64,000 nt of DNA. Source: Ilyomonas sp965247435. Lineage in GTDB: Bacteria > Bacteroidota > Bacteroidia > Chitinophagales > Chitinophagaceae. Below, one piece after another: positions 42,624 to 51,242 of the stretch. Position numbers and translations under genes: made by a program. The stretch is taken from NCBI GenBank assembly GCA_965247435.1, contig OZ252019.1:4588001-4652000 (forward strand), written 5' to 3'. The notes under the pieces were generated by a model. That model made no database searches and was not told the origin of the DNA. It worked only from the letters and a program-made list of their open reading frames with translations. Within the stretch, counting starts at the first letter, position 1. Each line of letters opens with the position of its first letter.

Positions 42624-43553
42624 ATGAAACAATACTCCCGCAAAGACTTTTTGCAAACCACCACCGGCCTGCTTGCACTGGCAGTAACAGGAAGTGCATT
42701 TAGTATGAAGAAACACAAACCGCTGCTTTCTTTTTCTACCTTGGGCTGCCCCGACTGGAGCTTTGAACAAACGGTGCAGTTTGCCCATACAAACGGCTAT
42801 GATGGCCTGGAGATACGGGTAATTCAACGGGAATTGGATTTGCCGAAACGCGCAGAATTTAATAGCCCCGAACACATTGCTGCCACCGGGAAACTGGTAA
42901 AAGACAACGGGCTCCGTATTGTTGATCTCGGAACATCTGCCGCACTGCATTACAGCGATGCTGCCGAACGTAAAAAGAATATAGACGGAGCCAAACAGTT
43001 CATTGATCTCGCTCATGGGTTAAACTGTCCTTATATACGCGTATTTCCCAACGATTTTCCGCCCGGCCAGGAGCGGGCGGCTACGATGGATTTGATTGCA
43101 AAAGGGTTACTGGAGTTGGGCGATTATGCCAAAGGAAGCGAGGTAAGCGTCTTGCTGGAGTCGCACGGCCAGGTAGTGCAAAGTGCCGAGCTGGAAACCA
43201 TTATGCAAGCTGCCGCGCATCCGCACGTTGGCCTTATCTGGGATATTGTAAATATGTGGTTTGTAACCAAAGAGCCACCGGCAGAAGTGTATGCAACACT
43301 GAAAAAATATATCCGGCACACACACATCAAAGACCTGACTATTGTAAACGGCAAAGAGCAATATACACTGTTAGGCAAAGGCGAAGCGCCTGTTTTTGAA
43401 GGCATCGATGCATTGATTAAAGGTGGTTACACAGGGTATTTCAGTTTTGAATGGGAAAAGCTATGGCACCCTGATATTGCGGAACCTGAAATTGCTTTAG
43501 CAGATTATCCGAAAGCGATGAGTGCACACTTTAAGAAGGAAGGAGTTATATAA
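42624..43553 (+). CDS. Exported sugar phosphate isomerase/epimerase-like TIM barrel
   Basis: 309 residues. N-terminal SRKDFLQT followed by a hydrophobic stretch resembles a Tat signal with Arg-Lys. The body is an AP-endonuclease-2-type TIM barrel; metal-site positions are visible as LLESHG, IWDIVN, RHTHIKD and FSFEWEK. Family members isomerise or epimerise sugars, or cleave inositol derivatives; substrate unknown. It is divergent from the cytochrome-GSDH gene (128 nt), so joint sugar metabolism is plausible. Confidence 0.8.
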   Translation: MKQYSRKDFLQTTTGLLALAVTGSAFSMKKHKPLLSFSTLGCPDWSFEQTVQFAHTNGYDGLEIRVIQRELDLPKRAEFNSPEHIAATGKLVKDNGLRIVDLGTSAALHYSDAAERKKNIDGAKQFIDLAHGLNCPYIRVFPNDFPPGQERAATMDLIAKGLLELGDYAKGSEVSVLLESHGQVVQSAELETIMQAAAHPHVGLIWDIVNMWFVTKEPPAEVYATLKKYIRHTHIKDLTIVNGKEQYTLLGKGEAPVFEGIDALIKGGYTGYFSFEWEKLWHPDIAEPEIALADYPKAMSAHFKKEGVI

Positions 43554-44033
43554 AATTTTTGCCGTTGAAAATAATAAACGCAGATGAAGACTTTCGGTAG
43601 AGTAATATTTTGAATATTATTACGAAAAGGAGATAATATAACCTGGCAGGTTGAAAGCCTTTGTATGTAAAAAGTTGGGGGTAACCTGGCAGGTTAGGCT
43701 AACTATTTTGAAAAGAAAACGCTACCGGATCTTCGGTAAAACATTCAACATGGTTATAAAAACTTATCCTTAGCCAAACAGCAGTCGTCGTCGAAAATAC
43801 TTTTTAGAATAAATGTACAATTACAGGCAGATTAAAGGTATCTGACACTTTTTAAGTGTCTGATACCTTTTGCAATGATGCAATCAATATCAACAACAAA
43901 ACGGTTCCTGTTGCTTATAAAATTTTATGTCGCAATCAACCCTTACATTGTCGTTTCCATACAGCTTTTATTAAGCGTAAGCCTTCTAATTTTATACTTA
44001 CAAAATCATTATTAATTATTAAAAGTGCAAGCA
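43554..44033. other. Intergenic region with several palindromic repeats
   Basis: 480 nt without a gene. It contains two direct copies of AACCTGGCAGGTT (43640-43652 and 43683-43695), and a long imperfect hairpin with arms 43834-43850 and 43854-43870 (16 of 17 pairs, reading GGTATCTGACACTT on the left). These belong with the TGACAGG palindromes at 36477 and 49965 by shape and wording. Confidence 0.5.
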
Positions 44034-44441
44034 ATGAAAAAGACAAAAATCACTTATTGGACTGCTACTATTCTTATTGTATTATTAGAGGGCGTAATGC
44101 CGGCATTAACCTCCAATACGGAACTGGCCAGGCAAGGCATCAGCCATTTAGGCTATCCCGATTATTTCCGGGTAATGCTCACTTTTTTTAAGGTAACAGG
44201 CGCTATTGTACTGGTAGTACCCGCCATAAAGGGCCGGTTTAAAGAATGGGCGTATGCAGGCTTTGGAATTGATTTTATTTGTGCCGCTATCTCGCATTGG
44301 GTTGTAGATGGCTTTGGAGGTGAGGCTATTTTTCCGCTGGTTGTTTTTGCTATATTAGTGGTGTCTTACATTTTCTACCATAAGCTCAAAGACGAAAAAA
44401 ATACTCCGGCATATACCGGAAAGTTAGCAGTCCAGTTTTAA
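44034..44441 (+). CDS. DoxX-like family membrane protein
   Basis: 135 residues from ATG 44034 (GTG at 44025 also possible). Four membrane helices in the DoxX layout: an N-terminal helix, ISHLGYPDYFRVMLTFFKVTGAIVLVVPA (landmark), FKEWAYAGFGIDFICAAISHW, and a final helix before a short charged tail. The phrase LGYPDYF...K..GA..L is typical of DoxX-like proteins in Bacteroidota. Function unknown in this subgroup. Confidence 0.82.
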   Translation: MKKTKITYWTATILIVLLEGVMPALTSNTELARQGISHLGYPDYFRVMLTFFKVTGAIVLVVPAIKGRFKEWAYAGFGIDFICAAISHWVVDGFGGEAIFPLVVFAILVVSYIFYHKLKDEKNTPAYTGKLAVQF

Positions 44442-44607
44442 ACTATTATCGCATGTCATTTCAAGCTTACCTCTATAACATCCGGGCAAAAGCAGGAAAA
44501 GCAAAGGCATGACTAAAAAAGATTCAGCTTAGGGTATAGACACCAATGGCTGTTTATGCTTTGCTCCGCGGAAAAAAAGTCCGGGAGATGAATGATGGAA
44601 ACGGGTT

Positions 44608-44649
44608 AAAGCCTCACTGTAAAAGCATTATCTTTTGCAGTGAGGCTTT
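44608..44649 (-). terminator. Terminator of the lipoprotein gene
   Basis: A 12-bp perfect stem, 44608-44619 with 44638-44649, extended by partly paired bases inside the loop. It lies 32 nt beyond the stop of the minus-strand lipoprotein gene, and the minus strand continues with A/U. Confidence 0.7.
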
Positions 44650-44681
44650 ACTTTTTAAAGCCGGTAACAAATGCAGATGCC

Positions 44682-45320
44682 TTACCCTTTATCTTCTCTG
44701 ATGCGAATACTTACGGTATGTGGCGCTACTTCGTCGCCACCAAAATAAGGCAGCAGCTTATACCCTTCTGCCTGTGGAGTAGTGCTTGCACGAGGTACCG
44801 AAGTGGTCTTACCATTAATCACAAAATCGTAGTGATCTCCTTTCACAATGATAGCGCATTTGTTTTCCACACCGATTGCGACGCTGCCCAGCACCGTATC
44901 GCTGCGGATGCTGTTGTTGTAGGTATAAGCAGACAGCTCTAATTGCCCGTTGCACCAACGCCAGCCAAAGCGTGCGCTGTATTGCTGGTGATGGCTGTTA
45001 TTATCGGCAAATCCATACAGTTTATTTTCGTCGTGCTGGTTTTTCGGATTTACATTTTGGTAAATGGCAGAGCTGTCAAACACTACGGTAAAGTACAGGG
45101 CCGGCGCAGCAAAATACGGATAGCTGTTGCCATCGCAATAGTGCTTTCCTGCACGGATGGTATAAGTAGTAAATGCTGCATTAACGGCGGGCTTTTTAGC
45201 TGCCGGGGACTGTGTAGCCGCTGCACTTTGCGGGTGGCTGACTGTTTCTTTTTTACAACCGGCTAAGCCTGCTGTTAGTACAACAGCAAGCACAGCCATT
45301 TTACAAGTTTGCTTGTTCAT
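44682..45320 (-). CDS. Lipoprotein, unknown family
   Basis: 212 residues from the ATG at 45320, which gives a standard lipoprotein signal with LAGC; a longer frame from 45365 adds 15 residues before it. After an Ala/Pro/Gln linker the domain is beta-rich with many Tyr/Asn (HYCDGNSYPYFAA, KLYGFADNNSHHQQYSARFGW, WCNGQLELSAYTYNN) and two Cys in the domain core. It looks like a small jelly-roll or concanavalin-type binding domain; that is a guess from strand pattern. Divergent from the DUF5723 gene. Confidence 0.6.
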   Translation of the reverse strand: MNKQTCKMAVLAVVLTAGLAGCKKETVSHPQSAAATQSPAAKKPAVNAAFTTYTIRAGKHYCDGNSYPYFAAPALYFTVVFDSSAIYQNVNPKNQHDENKLYGFADNNSHHQQYSARFGWRWCNGQLELSAYTYNNSIRSDTVLGSVAIGVENKCAIIVKGDHYDFVINGKTTSVPRASTTPQAEGYKLLPYFGGDEVAPHTVSIRIREDKG

Positions 45321-45449
45321 GTTTGATATTGGATTTTGCGCAAAAGTAAATGCGGCCAGTAGCAAACAAGGTTAAATTGTGTTGAAAATTTACAGCAGCA
45401 TTAAGTAAAATCTAAGCCTGCATATACAATACACGCCGTATGCTGCAAT

Positions 45450-45487
45450 ACCGGTGAAGCCTGTGTTACCGCAGTTGATTCACCGGT
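45450..45487. promoter_or_regulatory. Inverted repeat in a divergent promoter region
   Basis: ACCGGTGAA (45450-45458) and TTCACCGGT (45479-45487) form a perfect 9-bp dyad spaced by 20 nt, between divergent genes at 45320 and 45605. It may be an operator or a weak hairpin. Confidence 0.3.
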
Positions 45488-45604
45488 GGCAGGGAGAAAA
45501 ACAAGCGGCATCATACTTAAAATATTAAATTAAGGATTTCGTTATTATATTCATCACCTGAATAACTGTATTACCTGTTTCTCTTGCATATAATACCGGC
45601 TTCA

Positions 45605-47095
45605 ATGAAATGTATTTGCAGCGTCGCTTGCCTCTTTTTACACCTGTTTCTCTTTAACCCGATTACAGCTAAAGCACAGTCTTTTACCGGCTATGATGCT
45701 GCTTCTTACACCGGCGTTTACGGCACTTTATACAACCCTGCAAACATTCTCGACCATCGCGTACGCGCAGATATTAACCTTATTGGCTTTTCGCTGGGTG
45801 CAGCCAATAATATCATCAGCCTGGAGCGGGGCAATAAGGATAACCCGGCGCAGTTTCCTTTTCCCATCAATAAAATTGGCCGGGCTGCTTTCCAGTCAGA
45901 TATATTGGGACCTTCCTTTATGCTCCGCCTTTCCGATAAACATGCATTGGCAATAACAACGCGCTTTCGCGTGCAGGCCAATGCCGATAAGTTAAGCGCG
46001 CCTGCACTCAATCTCAGCCTGCAGGATGCAGATAAATTAAGCAGCCTGAATAATTTACCTATTGTTATAAAAGGCGGATCTATACAGGCGCATGCCTGGA
46101 ACGAGCTGGCTTTTACCTACAGCCGTCAGGTAGCCATCAGCGATTTTGGAGTATGGAAAGCAGCGGTTTCGCTCAAGCTTACCGGCGGCCAGGGCGCGGT
46201 TTATTTTAATGCCGGCAACCTGCAGTTTCAATACAACGATTCGCTGGCGGCAGACCAAAACCTGCGTGTAAAATACGGCGGCGCGGTTAATACTACCGGC
46301 AATGTGAATCTTGCCTATGCCGGCTTTATGGATGATTGGGCGGATAAATACCAATACCGTTTTTTTCGCCAGCCCGGCGTAGCGGCAGATATTGGCATAA
46401 CGTACGAATACCGCGATGCGATGCAGGTATATGGAACTGCATACAACGAAAGCACGTTGAATTATAAATGGAAAGCCGGCGCTTCTGTTACTGATATTGG
46501 CAACATCCGGTATGCCGCTTCGCCCAACTCAACCAGCGTGCATTTTCGCGGACAAACGTTTTTGTTTAACGACCTTGTAGTGCCGGAAGATAGCACTGAC
46601 ATACAGCAGATAGCCCGGTTTTATAAAACAAAATTTAATGGCAGCAGTGGTGCGCCCTCTTTTACGATGGCGCTGCCTACCACCCTGCATCTCCTCTTCG
46701 ATTATAGTTTTAATGCCTGGCTCTCCGCCGGCGCGCATCTCTCCATACCGGTTATCTTATCGCCGCATCCGTATTATACCGGCACGCATACCTTGTCTGT
46801 ACTTACTATTACGCCACGCGCAGAGCTGCCGTGGATCGGCGCTTATATGCCCGTCAGCTATCACTTTGCGGCAGGCTTTCAAATGGGCGCTGCCTTGCGC
46901 TTAGGCCCGTTGGTAATTGGGTCGGCCTCCGCCATTACTACCGGTTTGCTGGGCAAAGGCAAAGGTGGCGACGCTTACTTTATACTGCGCATTCCTTTCT
47001 TTGGCTACCGCGATTACGAAAGCGAAGACATACCGCAACCGCATACTAAATTAGGTAAGCTGGGACAAAAGATATTTGGCTGCCCGAGGTTATAA
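45605..47095 (+). CDS. DUF5723 family outer-membrane protein
   Basis: 496 residues from ATG 45605 (a TTG at 45584 lies in frame but before the signal peptide). Signal peptide cut after TAKA. GYDAASYTGVYGTLYNPANI is the family's opening; the remainder is alternating beta strands with aromatic ends, as in PorV/FadL-like barrels, closing with FGYRDYES and a short tail. DUF5723 proteins are predicted outer-membrane barrels of unknown role, common in gliding or T9SS bacteria. Confidence 0.82.
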   Translation: MKCICSVACLFLHLFLFNPITAKAQSFTGYDAASYTGVYGTLYNPANILDHRVRADINLIGFSLGAANNIISLERGNKDNPAQFPFPINKIGRAAFQSDILGPSFMLRLSDKHALAITTRFRVQANADKLSAPALNLSLQDADKLSSLNNLPIVIKGGSIQAHAWNELAFTYSRQVAISDFGVWKAAVSLKLTGGQGAVYFNAGNLQFQYNDSLAADQNLRVKYGGAVNTTGNVNLAYAGFMDDWADKYQYRFFRQPGVAADIGITYEYRDAMQVYGTAYNESTLNYKWKAGASVTDIGNIRYAASPNSTSVHFRGQTFLFNDLVVPEDSTDIQQIARFYKTKFNGSSGAPSFTMALPTTLHLLFDYSFNAWLSAGAHLSIPVILSPHPYYTGTHTLSVLTITPRAELPWIGAYMPVSYHFAAGFQMGAALRLGPLVIGSASAITTGLLGKGKGGDAYFILRIPFFGYRDYESEDIPQPHTKLGKLGQKIFGCPRL

Positions 47096-47116
47096 ATTAC
47101 CGGTCAACAAAAAGCG

Positions 47117-47221
47117 ATGCAAGTGTATGATAATCTTAAACGCTTACCGGGTTCAGATGAAGCAGCACGTATCATTTTATTAATTTTGGCTGCTGCTGAA
47201 TCTAAAGATTTACAAACTTAA
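47117..47221 (+). CDS. Possible 34-residue protein or fragment
   Basis: A frame from ATG 47117 with balanced composition (LKRLPGSDEAARIILLILAA). It starts 22 nt after DUF5723. The amphipathic pattern and normal codon use suggest real coding or a relic of a larger helical protein. No family was recognised. Confidence 0.25.
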   Translation: MQVYDNLKRLPGSDEAARIILLILAAAESKDLQT

Positions 47222-47377
47222 ATGTGTTTTTGAAAGCAGTACTGTTTAAGAATATCTACTGTTTTTTTCACCACAGAGAACAGGATAAACAGGAGGTTGC
47301 GCAGAGAATAATATACTTTGTGTAGTCTTATTTGCCTCTAACATTCTGCTGTAAAACGGCTGTTATACATTCACTAT

Positions 47378-48229
47378 CTATTCAAAAATACCAAACCCTT
47401 CCATTTTTCTGTAAGGCGTGGCAAAGAAGCGCGCCACGACTTTATTAAAATCATCTTTGTAATAAATGGGCGTTGAGTGGCCGGAGTTGGGCAATATCCA
47501 TAAATAAGATCGGGGAATAGCCTGTGCTATCAGCATTGTATGCTGCGGCAATATCACATCGTGGTCGCCGCCGATAACGAGTGACGGGCACTTAATGCTA
47601 TGCAGTTGATCTACCGTAATGTGCGGCTCATACGACAGCAGGTGCGCCAGCTTCAGGCTTTGCTTTACCGCCGGCGTTTGCGGCAGGCGCTTCAGCGAAT
47701 CGTTGTAGTTCATTGCCCAGCGATAGGCGAAAGGCGCAATGGCGCTTTCATCCGGACTGATATTGGCACCGGTAACAGCCAGTTTTTTCACTTTCTCCGG
47801 GTGGCGGATGGCCAGTAATAACCCGTTGATGCCGCCATCGCTCCAGCCGATAACATAGCACGAATCGAGGTGCAGGGTATCGAGCAGTGCATTAAGATCG
47901 TCGGTCATCATTTCATAACTCAGCGAGTCGCCGGTGTCGGTTGATTTTCCCTGCGCCCGGCTGTCGGCAATAATCACTTTATAACGGTCGGCGAAATAAG
48001 GAATCTGGTACATAAAATTGTTGATGGAGCCGCCATTGCCATGGATAATAAGCAGCGGCTCGCCCTGGCCATAGGTTTCGTAGTACATACTAAAGCCGCG
48101 GGTTTTTACATAGTGCCCGGCCTTATCGTTCCTGCCATACAGGGTGGTATCCATAGGTGATTGTGCGCAGGCGGTTTGTACAGACATAAACAGCAACAAC
48201 AGCAGGTAGATAGCAACAGGTGAGCGCAT
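47378..48229 (-). CDS. Secreted alpha/beta hydrolase
   Basis: 283 residues from the ATG at 48229; the longer frame from 48280 adds 17 residues ahead of the signal peptide. Signal peptide ends near CAQ. Alpha/beta hydrolase landmarks: IIHGNGGSINNF (oxyanion hole), DSRAQGKS, the nucleophile elbow GWSDGG, VIGGDHDVI (catalytic Asp) and PNSGHST (catalytic His). An esterase or lactonase acting outside the cytoplasm; substrate unknown. Confidence 0.87.
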   Translation of the reverse strand: MRSPVAIYLLLLLFMSVQTACAQSPMDTTLYGRNDKAGHYVKTRGFSMYYETYGQGEPLLIIHGNGGSINNFMYQIPYFADRYKVIIADSRAQGKSTDTGDSLSYEMMTDDLNALLDTLHLDSCYVIGWSDGGINGLLLAIRHPEKVKKLAVTGANISPDESAIAPFAYRWAMNYNDSLKRLPQTPAVKQSLKLAHLLSYEPHITVDQLHSIKCPSLVIGGDHDVILPQHTMLIAQAIPRSYLWILPNSGHSTPIYYKDDFNKVVARFFATPYRKMEGFGIFE

Positions 48230-48375
48230 AGAATATTTTGGTTTAAAATTAGAAGAAATCTGTTTACTAAAACACAACATAGCTGATATAAGCGGCTTAG
48301 GAGCGGTGACTTTTACATTATCAGTATCACAAATTTATATACAAGCTTATTCGGTTACATTTACTAAAACTCCTT

Positions 48376-49926
48376 ATGAAAAATTATTTACGCCTGTTTA
48401 CTTTTCTGTTTTTTGTGCTGTTGCTTCAAACCGCTATTGCACAACATACGTACAAGCTTAATATCGGGATAGATAAAAGTGTTGATTTAATTAACAGTTA
48501 TCCGATGGCCAACGGAGATTATATTGTTGCAGGTCGCGAGTCGCCCCTTACAACAGAAAGTAAATTACGGCTCGTAAGATTGAAAAGCGATGGAAGCGTG
48601 ATGTGGTCAAAAAATTTTTCAGTGCCCGGCTACATTACCTACGCGGCAATTATTTCTCCCACGGCCGATAACGGTTTTATAGCGGCAGCAAGAATAGACA
48701 GTGTACACCGGCATGGCGTGGGCATCGTACTTTTTAAATGCGACAGCAGCGGCAACATTCAATGGACAAAGAAAATGACTGTTGAAAAGCGCTCTTACCT
48801 TTCCTGCGAAAAAATTATTCAAACCAAAGATGGCGGATTTTATCTTGTTCACGACGATATCAGCTTAACGTACATAGACAGATTTGACAGCGGGGGAAAC
48901 CTGCTATGGTACAGAACGTTTAACCTGAATTATAATGGCTATGGTTATGGCGTGGACAGAATTGCGGAAGCTGCAGACGGCGGCGTCCTGCTTTCCGTTT
49001 ATATCATAGGCTGCGACATTTATTGTATTGAGTATTCCTTATTAAAATTTAAGAAGAATGGCGACCCGGAATCAATGCTTTCTTTTACACAGGATTTTAC
49101 GTACGCATCTTCTGCATATTATTTAGACGAGGATAGTACTGGCATTATACATATATTATTCCGAAGTAAAATACTTTCTCGAACGATAGATAACGGCAGG
49201 TTCTCGTACCTTACTATACATCCAAATGAGGTGATGCTACAGGTGCTTTCTATAAAGGATGATGTTTTCAGCCTGCAGCATTTTTTCAGAACAAATAGAA
49301 TAATCCCAGTGAACGGAACGCTATATACCGATGATGATGAACCCTGCATTACCATTAATAAAGACCAGAGCATGAATATAGTATCGGATAGCACCCGAAC
49401 TAATCATAAATCGTATATACATGTTGAAAAATACGACAGCCTGGGAAGGATATGCCCTGATTTTATACTTCCGGCTATTGATACAGCGATACAACACACC
49501 AGCATCCATTTGTACCGTGAAGATTTGCATATAGAGCAGGCGCCGCGTTTGATTTTTACACCTGCAGAAGTAATATCATCCGCAGCCGGTGATACGTATA
49601 TGCTTTGCAACAGCACTGCGCCTTCCGATGTGCCGGTTACCAAAAACATGCTGGCTGCAAACAGCCGGAACAAGCCATTCAATATAACTGCTTATCCAAA
49701 CCCTGTTCAACATAACATTTATGTAGCTACCGGCATTAACAGAAGCGGGCCGGCACAAATACAGATAAGGAGCACAGATGGAAAAATCAGGAAATTATTT
49801 TCTGAGTTTTTACCCGCCGGCACCAGCACTAAAGTGTATGATGTAAGCCGTTTGGCAAAAGGCATGTACCTGCTTACAATAACAACAGGGGCGAATCAGC
49901 AGACGCTTAAGTTTATTAAAGAATAA
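48376..49926 (+). CDS. Secreted T9SS cargo with repeat domain
   Basis: 516 residues. Signal peptide cut after AIA. The central part holds repeats of the form G-x-x-x-W-x-[KR] (SDGSVMWSKNF, SSGNIQWTKKM, SGGNLLWYRTF) with DNGF/DGGF turns, as in beta-propeller-like proteins. The last 85 residues form a type A T9SS sorting domain: AYPNPVQHNIYV, STDGKIRKLF and KGMYLLTITTG. It would be exported by the type IX system and attached or released. Binding target unknown. A strong hairpin at 49965-49997 follows. Confidence 0.82.
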   Translation: MKNYLRLFTFLFFVLLLQTAIAQHTYKLNIGIDKSVDLINSYPMANGDYIVAGRESPLTTESKLRLVRLKSDGSVMWSKNFSVPGYITYAAIISPTADNGFIAAARIDSVHRHGVGIVLFKCDSSGNIQWTKKMTVEKRSYLSCEKIIQTKDGGFYLVHDDISLTYIDRFDSGGNLLWYRTFNLNYNGYGYGVDRIAEAADGGVLLSVYIIGCDIYCIEYSLLKFKKNGDPESMLSFTQDFTYASSAYYLDEDSTGIIHILFRSKILSRTIDNGRFSYLTIHPNEVMLQVLSIKDDVFSLQHFFRTNRIIPVNGTLYTDDDEPCITINKDQSMNIVSDSTRTNHKSYIHVEKYDSLGRICPDFILPAIDTAIQHTSIHLYREDLHIEQAPRLIFTPAEVISSAAGDTYMLCNSTAPSDVPVTKNMLAANSRNKPFNITAYPNPVQHNIYVATGINRSGPAQIQIRSTDGKIRKLFSEFLPAGTSTKVYDVSRLAKGMYLLTITTGANQQTLKFIKE

Positions 49927-49964
49927 TTAGTTTATCAGCCCTGCTTTTACAAACAATACAAAAA

Positions 49965-49997
49965 AACGCTGACAGGGTTTAAAACCCTGTCAGCGTT
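49965..49997. terminator. Palindromic repeat acting as bidirectional terminator
   Basis: AACGCTGACAGGGTTT (49965-49980) pairs perfectly over 16 bp with 49982-49997, between convergent genes. A shorter copy lies at 36477-36503. The A tract before it and the A/T flank after it allow termination both ways. Confidence 0.7.
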
Positions 49998-50008
49998 AAT
50001 ATAAAAAC

Positions 50009-50938
50009 TTATACTTTCAATACGCCAGTCAGATACCGGTAGCTTTCGGTAATACTCCCATACGCATCGGCGGGCATATCATGCTCTACAAAAAAATGCT
50101 GCATGCCTGCGGTGGAGGCCGCCTCAAAAATGCGTTGGTAATTAATCGTTCCGCTGCCCACCGGCAAAATATTTTCGCGGCTGGCATCCAAGTCTTTTAC
50201 ATGCCAGAGCGGAAAACGGCCGGGATGTTTCTCAAACAGCTCCACCGGGTCGGCGCCACCTTTGATAGCCCAGGCAAGGTCCAGTTCAAACTTTACATTA
50301 TCTCCGTTTAATTGTTGCAAAAACAGCTCGTACGGCACTTTGCCTTCTACCGCCTTAAACTCTGCATCATGGTTGTGGTACGCAAAGCCAAGCCCTGCTT
50401 TTTTACAAGCCTCACCTGTTTTGTTCAGCACGGCTATAGAAGTATTAATTTCTTCTAAAGTATCGATAGGTGTATTGGCGCATACCAGCCATTCCACACC
50501 GCCTGTCGCCGCTTCATCCACCAACTGCTGCATATTGTCTTTCAGGTTGCGCATGGGCGGAATGGTAATTGGCTTGCCATCGGCGCCGGCGGGCAGTTTA
50601 GTGCCGGGCGGCAGCTTAAATGGCGCGCCCAATACATGGTGCGATTTCCACGCCAGGCCGATGCTGCCGAGGTAGGATGCGAACTCCTTAGGCTGCATAC
50701 CATAGTAACCACCTTTTTTGCTAAAGGCAGATTCAATTTCTTTGTACCCGATAGCTGCAATTTTTTTCAGGGTGCCCGGTACGTCATCATCAATTACATT
50801 GAAGAAAGTAAACAGTTGCAACCCAACCGGGTGCGCCGACGCGTTTTTTAAAAACGAAGCAAAAGAATTTGTTGAAAGCAGCAAACCTGCCGCGGAAGCG
50901 GCGCCGGCCTGCTGTAAAAATTTTCTCCGGTTGTACAT
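50009..50938 (-). CDS. Tat-exported sugar phosphate isomerase/epimerase-like protein
   Basis: 309 residues. NRRKFLQQAG with a following hydrophobic region is a twin-arginine signal. The TIM barrel shows VGLQLFTF, GYKEIES, VKFELDLAWAIKGGADP (metal Glu/Asp region), LWHVKDLD and FFVEHDMP, typical of xylose-isomerase-like TIM barrels in Bacteroidota. It is the second exported protein of this type in the window (see 42624), but they are only distantly alike. Confidence 0.82.
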   Translation of the reverse strand: MYNRRKFLQQAGAASAAGLLLSTNSFASFLKNASAHPVGLQLFTFFNVIDDDVPGTLKKIAAIGYKEIESAFSKKGGYYGMQPKEFASYLGSIGLAWKSHHVLGAPFKLPPGTKLPAGADGKPITIPPMRNLKDNMQQLVDEAATGGVEWLVCANTPIDTLEEINTSIAVLNKTGEACKKAGLGFAYHNHDAEFKAVEGKVPYELFLQQLNGDNVKFELDLAWAIKGGADPVELFEKHPGRFPLWHVKDLDASRENILPVGSGTINYQRIFEAASTAGMQHFFVEHDMPADAYGSITESYRYLTGVLKV

Positions 50939-51242
50939 GTGGTATTTATTGAAATGAAAGAAATTGGTTTTCCTCTATTCAGAAGGCCTTGCCGGCGTTT
51001 TAGTATTGCAGGAGCATAAAGATAATTCTCTTTGCTTGTATCACCGGCACCTTATAATAACAGGTAAACCGTATAAAAGTACTCTCCGGTTCCTTTTCTT
51101 TACAACCTTAATCGGTTAACTCATGCTGCATTACTGAGAGCTGCATCGTGCAGTCTAAACATGGCCTGCTGAAAATAAAAAACCTCAGCAGGCTGTATTA
51201 TCAGCCTGCTGAGGCAGGAAGCACTGTTTTGATACCAGGTAG
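50939..51242. other. Intergenic region with terminator at its right end
   Basis: 304 nt between two minus-strand genes. Besides the hairpin at 51183-51214 nothing clear is seen; the promoter of the TIM-barrel gene is expected near 50950-51000. Confidence 0.35.
51183..51214 (-). terminator. Terminator of the large PQQ/discoidin protein gene
   Basis: CCTCAGCAGGCT (51183-51194) pairs perfectly with 51203-51214; on the minus strand it is followed by UUUUUUAUUUU. It lies 29 nt beyond the stop at 51243. Confidence 0.88.

Noticed and set aside
43856..44191. 111-codon frame overlapping the DoxX-like start
   Set aside because: Out of frame with the DoxX-like gene and without family features; starts within a palindromic repeat.
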